The notes beneath the pieces are model-generated. The model searched no databases. It saw only the letters and a program-made list of their open reading frames with translations, and was not told the origin of the DNA. DNA of 64,000 nt, taken from assembly GCA_036936605.1 (NCBI GenBank), contig JAUPFV010000004.1, positions 289,086,009 to 289,150,008 of the forward strand, in the 5' to 3' direction. This document shows positions 1-9,961 of this stretch, one piece after another. Each line of letters begins with the position of its first letter. Position 1 is the stretch's first letter. Position numbers and translations under genes: made by a program. This DNA comes from Limnanthes douglasii subsp. nivea. Its lineage: Eukaryota > Streptophyta > Magnoliopsida > Brassicales > Limnanthaceae.

Positions 1-2015
1 GCAATGATGTTATACATATTCATGTATCATATAGTAATATAAATTGAAATCCTAAGATATATAAGTATTCAGGATATGTATCTTGAAAAAAAGTTAAATT
101 AGTTGCATTATGTCATATTCACCTCCTTATTATTCATACAAGTGTTGCATGTATCAAGGAAAAACATATCACGTAAATGAAATTATGTGCATGCATAGAA
201 ATCAAAGTCTTGAAACAAATTCATAAAGTTATATGCAAATCACTCAAATGTAGGGATGACCAAGATAACAAGTATTATTTATAAATACTTTTAGCTCTAT
301 TATGCTCGTATCTCACCATAATTAAAATACGTTAACAAGTTTAAATCTTTTACGGGTAGAGTAAGATATTACTCCAGTAAAATAATTAAAGATGACATAT
401 ATAACCATGGTGCTTTCCATTATATAAGGTATGTTGGTGCAACATACAATGTCACGATTCGTTTTATTTAGTTAAAAATATATTAAAAAAACTTATAACA
501 ATATATTTAAAATAGTTATTAAAGTTTCCATTAACTTTAAACGTAGAGAAAGCTCTATTTGAAATTTCGTACAATTGAAGATATCCATCCAAATCAAAAC
601 CTTACGATCTTAGTAAGGAAAATTGGATTTTTTTATAGTAACTATCATTTTATTTTTTGCATTAAGTTCATTTTATAAATAAATAGTTTAATATCTCACA
701 ACTAAATTTACATTTGAGATAATACCATAATTTTTGGGATATTAATTTTGGATAGAAGTATTCAATGAACAACTTTTATTTTTTTGGGAAAGAATGAGAA
801 ATGATTTGTTTAGATTTTCGATAAAGATTCATTATTTCATCATCGATCATATCTTAATCACAACAATGATTATTTTCTCTATAAATCAATGTTCACACCA
901 TCAATTATAGATACGTAGTTGTAGTTGCTCATGAAGGACAAACTCAACATCCTTAAGAAATTATGCAAACTAATGTTAGTATAGTTCTTTATAAAGATCC
1001 ACATCCACAGAGAGGTGAAATATTATATATTCAAGTTATGTGAAGTATTTCTATAAAGTTGTTAAAGCAGACATGCATATTCTTTGTAATATAATAGTTT
1101 AAATTAGTTTCAGATTATCTTATATCATAAAAAGTTATACATGTGCAGTAAGATTTTTCATGATGTGTTAAGAGAATTCATAGTCAGCCTTTCTAATATC
1201 ATAAAGAGTACATAAACATTAAGATTATTTATAATGCAACAGAAGAATGCATATATCGCTTTTGTAACACCGTCAAAAGTTCTACAAAAACATTGAGATT
1301 TTTGTCATGTAAACAAAAAATTCAGTCTAAACTTTCATAGCATCACATAAAATTCCAACTCTCAATTGTGTATTATTGTAATAAGAGTGAAAATTTATGT
1401 ACGATAATTCAATTCCAAGTTCTTATTCGTTATCTAAGAAATATAAACTAGTTGGTTACAAATTCTTATTTGAACTATGTTTGACTCGAAAAGTAATATT
1501 TAGATATAAATAAGGTCTTATATTTAAAATATTTCACTCGGTATAAAAAGATTGACTTTTAGGCAAACTCTTATTTCAGTCGTAAATAATTATTCCAACA
1601 CAATCATAGTACATTTTTGACAATTCAGCATTAGATTTCATTAAATAAATATACATATCGTATATTTTCTATGTTTTTCTAAATAATGACATTGAGAAAA
1701 TTTGATATATAATACAACCCAATGGCTTTATTAATTGTGTATGACAAGTTACAAACAATAATCAACCCATAAAAATATTTAAAAAAATGATTCTATATAA
1801 ATTTCAACCAAGGTCAATGTTTTGTAACGTTAATTTATTTATGATGATACAATATATAAATGTAGTTAAGGCAATAAGGTCAACGATTTGATAGATTGTA
1901 TGAGATATAGTGAACAAGTTGAATAGCTTAAACCAATGAAGCTTTGTTGCTAGCCAAGAGAACACTCACAAGAGATCTCTTTATAACTTATTCATCTCAG
2001 GTATAAAAATTATCA
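1..2015. other. AT-rich intergenic DNA, no gene seen
   Basis: No open reading frame of useful length, recognisable domain, terminal repeat or RNA gene is visible on either strand. The composition is strongly AT-rich with many short A and T runs, as expected for plant intergenic or decayed repeat DNA. Confidence 0.6.
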
Positions 2016-2020
2016 TTACA

Positions 2021-2910
2021 AGGGAGTCGTTCAGCTGAACGACCCCTTGATCCTAACTTAGACTAGAAATACCAAGCCACAAAGGGGTCTCTCATCTCCT
2101 CAACCAGCACCATTCAAACCCACATTATAAAAGGATCGTTTAACAGAGTGACCCCTCTTAAATTTTCTCCACCAAAATCCTCATAGACATGGGTTGATTC
2201 AACTGAGTGACTCTTCATAAGCTATTACCATCCAAAGCCTTATATAAATGGCGCACTTAGTTGCGGTAAATTTTCTAGGCTACCAACGCCTAAGCCTTCA
2301 TCATAGAGAGGTAGCTCAGTTGAGCGACCCATCTCAGACGACCAACACCCACGCCATATTATTAAGGCGTCGATCGACAGAGTGACCCATTCTCGGTTTC
2401 TAATACAAAGCTCTTCATAAAAAAAGAGTGAATTCTCGTAGGCTACAAATACCCAGACCCTTATTATAGGAAGGTCCTTCAGTTGGACGATTCATCCTCA
2501 ACTGCTTAGACAAAAACCTTCATGCAAAGGGATCACTTAGTTAAGAGACCTCTAGGTTACTAATACTCAAACTCTTAATATAAAGAGGGGGCTTTCAGCT
2601 AAACGATCCCTCCGAACCTGCCAAGATAAAAATCATTCATACAAAGGGGTATTTTAGTTGAGTAATTCCTCCTAAGCTACTAATACCCAAACATTTGTTA
2701 TAATAGGATGGCTTAGTTGAGCGACTCCTTCTAACCTTCTAACACTCAAACCCTTGTTATAAGAGTCCGCTCAGCTGATTGACTCATCCTCAATTACACC
2801 AAAGTCATTTTGTTTAAGGAGGACCACTCATTACGACCTTTTTTTTATCTATTATGTCTTGAACTTCGTACCACAATGAGGTTGCTCAACTGAGGGACCT
2901 CTCATAATCA
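2021..2910. repeat. Degenerate ~57-bp tandem array with palindromic core
   Basis: About sixteen diverged copies follow each other at roughly 57 bp. The core is close to GGTCGCTCAGTTGAGCGACC, a near-perfect palindrome. It is followed by a pyrimidine-rich stretch and a tract resembling ACCCAAACCCTTRTTATAA. Well-preserved cores lie near 2028, 2316, 2495, 2709 and 2880. Copies differ by substitutions and small indels, so the array is old. No ORF runs through it. It lies about 280 bp outside the outer retrotransposon, so it is not obviously part of it. Confidence 0.7.
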
Positions 2911-3192
2911 GCACATCATGTCAACTTCCTGCCCTACTTAGCCCTAGAACCAGCGTCACGAACTTAGTGAGATAGGTTCACACAACATAAAACTAACATT
3001 ATCACCCAACTACCAAAACATGCAACCAATAGTAAAAAGATCCTACATGGCATGATAGGGAGATTATACCTAACACAGTACGAACATACAATATAGAGAC
3101 CCTACCTGACACTTTCCAAAGCAATAAAAACGTCTAAAAACTGAATGAATGAAAGATATGCGACCTATAGTAGCCTAATCAAATATTATTAT

Positions 3193-3388
3193 TGGTGTGG
3201 TTTATTTCTGAATGAGGGTAATTTTGTCAGATGTTTGGGGTATTTTAAGAGTATGAAATGTTTGGGTGATTTGTAGTGAGAGATTTAAGTTGCACCCTTA
3301 TTAATGATAGTGGTTGGGTATTTATACACTTAATTATGGAACCATGGGATTTCGGGTCAAATTATGAAATCGGGTCGAGTTCAAAGAC
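3193..3388 (-). repeat. Outer element 3' LTR, truncated by deletion
   Basis: Starting at TGGTGTGGTTTATT, this stretch aligns with the first ~200 bp of the complete LTR at 22975, up to the shared GTTCAAAGAC. It then jumps to sequence that lies just upstream of the antisense gene in the inner copy. The rest of the LTR, the polypurine tract and the antisense-gene promoter region have therefore been deleted. For the minus-strand element this is the downstream (3') LTR. Confidence 0.85.
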
Positions 3389-3444
3389 AATCTTCTTTTC
3401 AGAGCTTTTTACTTCTCCTTTCAAAATCCTTCTTGGGTAGGTTT

Positions 3445-6404
3445 ATGTTCACAGCGAGAAACACTCTCGTGAAAGGTGGTTGGCTAAATCTTTCAGAATT
3501 GGAAAAAGAACAAAAGGTTGAGTGAGAGAGACGTATCGCTGTGGATCTTCCAGTTTCTACAATCAGTAAGCCCGATACACCGTCTTCAGAAGCTTATCGA
3601 GGATCATCATCTGCCAAAAGTGCCAAACCTAAGTGTTTGTTCCAACCAAGCCTCTCGTCAATCCCGTCAGGCTCCTCGGTTCAGGAGTCTCAGCCATCTG
3701 TTGTGCAGGAGAAAGCAGTATCAAGTACAAGAAAACCCTCTCCGTTCATTGTTATGGGGTCACATACTGAGAAATCTCCAGAAAAAGTTAATCTTCACTG
3801 GATAACCCGTTTAGTAAAGGGTCAAGCAACTGGCTCTCAAACCAAGTCTTCCAAGACAGGGCCCTCCAAGTCTGGGCCAAAGATAAAGCCTTCAGATCAA
3901 AGGCACCTATTATAGCCCAAAAGACAAACCCTTCGGACCCGAGGCCACTAGAACCTACTCTCATACTGAGCCCTCCGGAACTGAGCCCCAGCCGGACGCC
4001 TATCCTTAAGAGAGGCTGATGCTCAACCGTCCGGACAACCTGTTGAGCCAGCCACTAGCACTCTCCCATCAACAACGGCTGATAAACCTTCCACGATGAT
4101 GGAAGAGGTGATGGAGGATAGTGTTGAAGTTGCTTCATTCGAGACTGAAGCTTCCGAGCAGACTGGAGATGTTACCTCTGACAAAAAAGGAAAAGGCAAG
4201 GAGAAAGTCTGCAGGACCCGTTCGGATCTACCGGAGAGTCTGGAAGGCAAAGTGGGACCTTGCTTCCACAAGGTTAATGTGAAGTATCTGCTGGCCATGC
4301 AGAATATCAATTATGTCTATACTCACACCGCTGAGTTAGGCCGGATCTGGACCAATTAGGGGATCCCTGAATCTGTTAGGTGAGGATACCAGTCACTCCG
4401 GAGACCCCGATGGACTGCAAGCTCAGCGAAATCGTCATCTACACCAAGCTGTTCAACATGGGGCTCAGATTTCCATTGGATCCAGAAATTGTCAGGTATT
4501 TCCACCTGATAAAACTTTGTCAAAGCCAGCTGAGTCCCAACGCTTGGTTTACTCTCATCGCCTGTATTATGGCGTCAAGGCTCTCCGGAATACGACTTCC
4601 AATTGAGCAGTTTGCTGCAATGGTCATCCTCCGTAAGAACCACCATATCCCATTCTACCACTTCAACATGGGAGATAACTTTAAGGTGGTGGATGACTTG
4701 CTTGAGTCAGAGAAAAATTGGAAGACCCAAATTCTATTTATCAGCAGGACATGGGAAAATGGGAGGAAAATCAAGGTTGGTGTCGATCCCAGTATGCTCA
4801 CCAGTAGATGGAAAATCTCAGGTGAATATTTTACTATGTTTGTCTTTCTTACTTTGTAAAAAACTATTTCTGAGTTACTTTTTTTTTTGTTAGTGTTGCC
4901 GAATGAGTTCTCCGATTATGTTGAGGAGGGGCAGACCACCTGTGCCAAGTTAAACGGTTGGGCTGCTGACCGTTGGGGAAACGCTTTCCACAACTGCTTC
5001 ACCTCAGGCAACTTGGTGAGGTCCCACCTCTAGAATACAACGGGCCCAAAGATCTTACTTAGGGAGTAGCTGACTACACCACCCCCTTCGGCCGTCATCC
5101 TCAAGAGAACAGAGGAGAAAGATGGCAAACTAGCCTTGCCCTCCAGAGCCAAAGCCCCAAGTAAAATGAAAGGGAAGAAGGGCAAGAAAAAGAAGGCTGC
5201 AGCAGAGGCCGTTCAGGATGCTGCAGAGGAGATCGCTCCGGTAAGCCAAAGAGTGCAGGCCCAAGGGGGGATTGATGCTACTCTACTTCAAGTAGTTGAA
5301 GATGAGAGTATTAGGGAGGTAGGTGGACCTCAATATCCTCCAAAAGCTCCTAAGAATGACTAGAAATGAGGAGCAAGTAGTGAAGAGAGAACTGCCAAGA
5401 AGAAGAAAGTCTCATTGGGGGATGAAGTTGTCCTCCGGCCTTCGGAATCTCTTCCTTCGGCCGACCCAACATACCATACCTTGGTAGAGAAAATCCCAAA
5501 TGATCTACACACCAGAGAGGGTACCAGAGGGGATTTGGAAGGAGTAGACATCAATGGTCTCCAAAACATTAGCCTTTATTTTGGAGAGTTTGAAAAGGAT
5601 GACTTCGTTGGTCCCTACCTTCCCCCAAGTTCCTCTAACATGGTGACCTTTAATGGCAAGTCTTTTACTGATTCAGGGGAAAAAAATACGGTGACTCACT
5701 CTTTGCTGGGCCATATTCAGCCAGTGCTCAACTTGGAGAGGCAAGTAAAAAATCAGTCTGCCCTTATCAATACCCTCAATGCAGATAAAGAGAGCTTATC
5801 CACTGACCTTCTTAATGCTAACCAAAATGTTGAGGTATTGAGGAAAGAGCTCGAGGATATAAAGAAAGAGAAAGAGGATCTGGCAACCAAGCTGGTCACT
5901 TCGGAGAAGGCTAACACAGAGCTCCAAACCAAGTGCTCTAGCTTGGAGAAATATCTTCTCACTTTGAAGGAAGATGTGAAGACCAAGGACAATGTTATCC
6001 AAACCTTGTCCGGTGACAATACTTCTCTTGAAGATGCTATGTCCAAGGTTACCAAGGAGAAGGAAGATTTGAAGAAAGAGTAAGAAAAGACGATCCAGGC
6101 CAAGGTCGATGCGTATACCAACGATGTGATAGATTCCCTAGAAAAGAGGTATGACGAAGTTAAATCTGACATGGTCTTTCTTTTTCATCAAACATTCCCG
6201 AAGAGGACACTCGATACTTTGTGGTAGTACGTTAAATATGAAGATATCCCATTTCACACGATGGTGGATGGTGATAAGAAAAACTATTCCAGTGGTATTG
6301 ATGACAATACTGATGAGGAAGAAGGGACCGGAGAGAGTTCCAGTGACGAACCCAAAGATCCGAAGAAGAAAAAAGATGATGCGGGAACATCTAAGAGAAA
6401 CTAG
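3445..6404 (+). pseudogene. Outer-element antisense gene, degraded
   Basis: This is the counterpart of the antisense gene at 9962-12948. It begins with MFTARNTLVKGGW from 3445 and soon meets a stop (TGA in place of a glutamate-lysine segment). It continues in pieces through 3541-3915, 4096-4359 (the start of the conserved domain), 4380-4821, 5136-5363 and 5415-6083 (coiled coil) to an acidic tail ending at 6404. An intron at the same position as in the inner copy is likely at 4822-4893 (GTGAAT...TTAG). It resembles the 'putative gypsy-type transposon' domain family (Transposase_28, by memory). Multiple stops and frameshifts make it non-functional. Confidence 0.8.
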
Positions 6405-6946
6405 CCCTAAAGTTTTAACTATTTTCTATTTTTTTTTCTTATCCTTATGACATACTAAAGTCCTTGGATGGCCAAGGAATTTTTGTAACTGTTTCTGGTT
6501 TGAGTCCGGTCAAGCTTTTCCTCTTAAACTTAAAGTCCTTGTATGGCCAAGGCATTCTTTATGTTTTAATATCATCCTCCAGTTTTAGCCAAGTAGTTTT
6601 ACTTTTGCTAAATTCTTGCTTTGTTTTATATTCGCTCAATCTTAATGGCTGATGTTTAAATAGCTCCTATTTATTTTACAAGTATTTTAAGATGAGAGTG
6701 TTTAAATTCTCTGATGACAAATTTTAAATGGTCATCATTCCACCAGATCAATCCGATCTGTCAAAGATACTTAGAAAGCTTTAAATAAAATGTAAATCAG
6801 ACCACTTCAAATATTTTAAGAAGGCATCAAATTTTATTGAAAACCCCGGACACCTCATTAAAACCTCCCCGCGCCACCAGGGTAGGAAAGAGTATGCCCC
6901 CCCAATATTTACATGGACTTTAAACAAGTATATATTTACATAACTT
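6405..6946. other. Outer-element spacer between convergent antisense gene and pol
   Basis: This is non-coding. It contains two copies of a hairpin motif related to AAGTCCTTGGATGGCCAAGG, near 6450 and 6530. It also contains a purine-rich block near 6840-6900 that is conserved in the inner copy's spacer. Short frames here are not supported as genes. Confidence 0.6.
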
Positions 6947-8035
6947 TTATTCTAGATACATCCGGAGGTGTTTAATGTTCCAATGGTGGTTTAAGATTTT
7001 TCCATCTTTGTCTTGAAGCTTGTATATCCCAGGCTTAAGCTTTTCAATGACCACATAAGGCCCTTCCTAATTTGGAGTTAGCTTGCCGAACTGCTTCTCC
7101 TTAGTATGTAGGAAGAATTTTCTCAATACTTTATCCCCCGGTCAAAAATCCCTTCTTCTGATTCTGGAAGCAAACCTGCTTCTCATTAAACCTTGATAAT
7201 GGGTGGCTCTAAGATGAGCCTTAACCCTTTTTTCTTCTATTAAGTCCAATTGACTTCTGACTGCCACTTTATTAGCCTGTTCGGAAAAATTGTGGAATCT
7301 GTATGATGGAAGAGTTACCTCTATAGGAGCAATTGCATCCATCCCATATACCAAGGCAAATGGAGATTCATGTGTAGCAGCTCCAAGAGTAGTCTGGTAG
7401 GCATATAGTACTTCTTGTAAATAGTTTGGTCATTTTCCAGCAGCTCCTTCCAAATTCTTTTTGAGACCGGACAGAATGGTCCTATTTTCCACTTTAACTT
7501 GACCATTCGCTTGTGGGTAGAAAGGAGAAGAAAAACAATGTTGAATTCCCCTAGAGGCACATAAACTCTCCATATCCTTGTTATCAAATTTTGGCCCATT
7601 ATTTGTGGTTATCTTTTGTGGAACCCCAAATCTACAACAAATATTAGATAGGATAAATTTTATAACAACTTTTGAAGTAGTTCCTGCCAGGGGGACTGCC
7701 TCTATCCACTTTGAAAAATAATCAATGGCCACAATAATAGTTTTGCACCCTCCGGACGCCATCTGTAGTGGCCCTACTAGATCCAGTCCCCAACGAGCAA
7801 AAGGTATTGACTCATAAATCGATTCCAAGAGGACAACTGGGATATAAATTTCATTACCGTATCTTTGGCATGGATCACACTTATTTACCAATTCCTTGGC
7901 ATCTTCCATTATAGATGTCCAGTAGTATCTGACCAATAAAACTCTTCGGGTTAAAGCTCTATAGCCACAGTGTGCTGACCCCTCACCATCATGTAGTTCG
8001 GATAGCACAATTTTAGACTCTTCAACCCCAAACAA
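6947..8035 (-). pseudogene. Outer-element integrase, degraded
   Basis: Fragments on the minus strand match the integrase of the inner copy: a zinc-binding HHCC-like end (GSAHCGYRALTRR ... CDPCQRYG), the core with WGLDLVGP, a TTNNGPKF segment and QANGQVKVENRT, and the C-terminal tail ending in RMYLE at 6947. The second catalytic aspartate, in the TDNG motif, reads as asparagine (TNNG), so catalysis would be lost even without the frameshifts. The 5' part of pol lies beyond the nested insertion. Confidence 0.85.
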
Positions 8036-9073
8036 CGCAAGAGAGGTATACTAAATGACTTCTTGTATAAAATATCTCTTATGACTAAAAAACCACGAGC
8101 CTTGTACTTCATTTTCCTTGCCACAGCTTTCTCCGGAGGCAAAATTCCATTAGAAATGTATTGAAGAAGGGGATGCCTCCAGTCTTTGGGTTGAACCACT
8201 TGTATACTTAAACTTTCCTCTTCTTCCTTACCCCAATTGGGCTGTATGGATGGACATTCTTGGACATGAATCCATGGGTACGACTCAGAGTATGCTATGG
8301 TTGCCAAGGAGTCTGCTAATGTATTTTCTGATATGGGTATATGCTCATAGCTGACATCTTTGAAGTTGGTTGCCACTTTTTTAAGAATGAATAAGTATAT
8401 AATCAACTGCTCATTTTTTGCCTTAGATTGACCTTTGGCATAATGGATAAGAAGCTGAGAATCACTCATTAACTTAACTCTTTTAGCTCCACATAGAAAG
8501 GCTAATTTCAAACCAGCTATAGCAGCTTCATATTCGGACTCATTGTTAGAAGCCCTAAAAGCAAAACATATGGCATGGTACAGCTTGTCGCCATACGGAG
8601 AGGTTAAACATATCCCAGCACCACAACCCATGGTACTTGATCCACCATCTGTCCGGATAACCCATACCTTCTTAGTTCTTTTATCTGCAGTTTGCTTAGT
8701 ATTTCTGTCCGAATTGAATTCAACTAGGAAAAGCAACAGACTGAGCTTTGATTGCAGTTTGAGGGGTAAAATCAATGTCATAGTCACCCAATTCTACTAA
8801 CCATTTGGTCATCTTGCTCAATATGTCCACCTTCTGAAGAACATTTTTCAAGGGAAAAGACGTCCGGACGACAATAGAATGAGACTGAAAATAGGGCCTC
8901 ATTTTCCTGGCAGCAATTACTAAAGCCAGTGCTAGTTTTTCAGCATCCATCAGGCTCTTGCAGATGTAGTATACCGGACGAGGATAACCATCCACCTCCC
9001 TTACTAGTACTGTACTTATGGCACATTCGGACACTACTAAATATATGTACAATGTTTCTCCATCAATAGGTTT
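8036..9073 (-). pseudogene. Outer-element RNase H / archaeal-type RNase H, degraded
   Basis: Two RNase H modules are visible. The RT-linked one (LVVSECAISTVLVREVDG, then LALALVIAARKMRPYFQ) is at 8720-9052. The second, archaeal-type one (VIRTDGGSSTMGCGAGICL ... NNESEYEAAIAGLK ... ENTLADSLATIAY) is at 7951-8787. A frameshift and small deletion separate them near 8730. The region ends at the insertion point of the inner element, whose target duplication GGTTT is at 9069-9073. Confidence 0.85.
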
Positions 9074-9528
9074 TGGTGAGGATAATGATCGTCTGAGGGT
9101 AGGCTGGTAATTTCAGTTGGTGTTTTATGGTGGTATGTGGGTGTTTAAGTGGTGGTGAGTGGATGTTTTATGTGTTTAGAGAGTAGAAAGATAATTAAGC
9201 AGCTTGGTAGCAGTTAATTTTCATTACCCATAGTTAATGCAGGTGGTTGGGTATTTATAGTGTGATGTTTGGGCCCTTATGGGCTTTCGGGTCATGTTTA
9301 ATAGACCCGGGTCATGTTAAAAGACCCATGAGCTCTAAGTAGGAGAGCAAGTAGCTTAGTCAAGAAGTGTTTAGGTTTTTTAGTACTTTTGTCATAGTTC
9401 GAACTGTCCTATGGTTATTGTGTTCAAAGTGATCTGTCCGGTCCATGTGATCTGTCCGATCTGTCCGGTCCGGAGGCTCTGGACTGATCTGTCCCTTTCC
9501 GGGGAGCATGCTAAATTCGGACTCATCA
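9074..9528 (-). repeat. Inner element 3' LTR
   Basis: It is 455 bp long and nearly identical to 18959-19413. For the minus-strand element it is the downstream LTR. It carries a TATAAATA on the minus strand at 9252-9259 and an array of GATCTGTCCG-like decamers near 9430-9495. Confidence 0.95.
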
Positions 9529-9543
9529 GGAGCCCCTTTTTAG
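9529..9543 (-). other. Polypurine tract of inner element
   Basis: Directly upstream of the 3' LTR on the minus strand is TAAAAAGGGGCTCC, a purine tract in the position used to prime plus-strand DNA synthesis. This fixes the element's orientation independently of the coding regions. Confidence 0.75.
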
Positions 9544-9855
9544 GTGTTTGAGCAAGTATTCTTGTCAGAGACCTGAAAAACAGTCCGATATTAGAAGTAG
9601 TATTCAATCCGGACAGGTCACTGGGTTTACCCGGACAGATAAAGCTTCACGAATTCAAAACGGTTTTTGCCAGGGTTCGTGGGACACGTGTCACACTCTG
9701 ATTGGTTACTCCAGCCGTTTTTTCACCTTGAATCTCGCACCCACCTTGTTCGAAAAGCAACCTCTTTAATTACAAATGGTGACATCAGCGACGTCTTTTA
9801 ATCATTGCTAAACTTTTCGAATTCTCCTAGGAATCAACTGTTTTTTCAGATTTAC

Positions 9856-9862
9856 TATAAAT
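9856..9862 (+). promoter_or_regulatory. Putative TATA box of antisense gene
   Basis: TATAAAT lies about 105 bp upstream of the antisense gene's ATG (9962). A CT-rich leader lies in between, a typical plant layout that would place transcription start near 9885-9895. It sits inside the element, between the 3' LTR and the gene, and points opposite to gag-pol. The corresponding segment is deleted in the outer copy. Confidence 0.45.
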
Positions 9863-9961
9863 TCAGACTCACTTTCTACTGTTTTACTATCTCTTTCACA
9901 TTTACTCTGCATATTTACTCAGAGCTTTCTCTCTCTAAAGCAAAGATTTTCTCGGTAGTTT

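Noticed and set aside
3518..3805. Frame at 3518-3805 as a separate gene
   Set aside because: The neighbouring frame 3541-3915 matches the antisense gene of the inner element; 3518-3805 is out of frame with it.
9077..9528. Placing the inner LTR start at TGAGGATAATG (9077) instead of TGGTGAGG (9074)
   Set aside because: Only the start at 9074/18959 gives equal 455-bp LTRs and a perfect GGTTT duplication.
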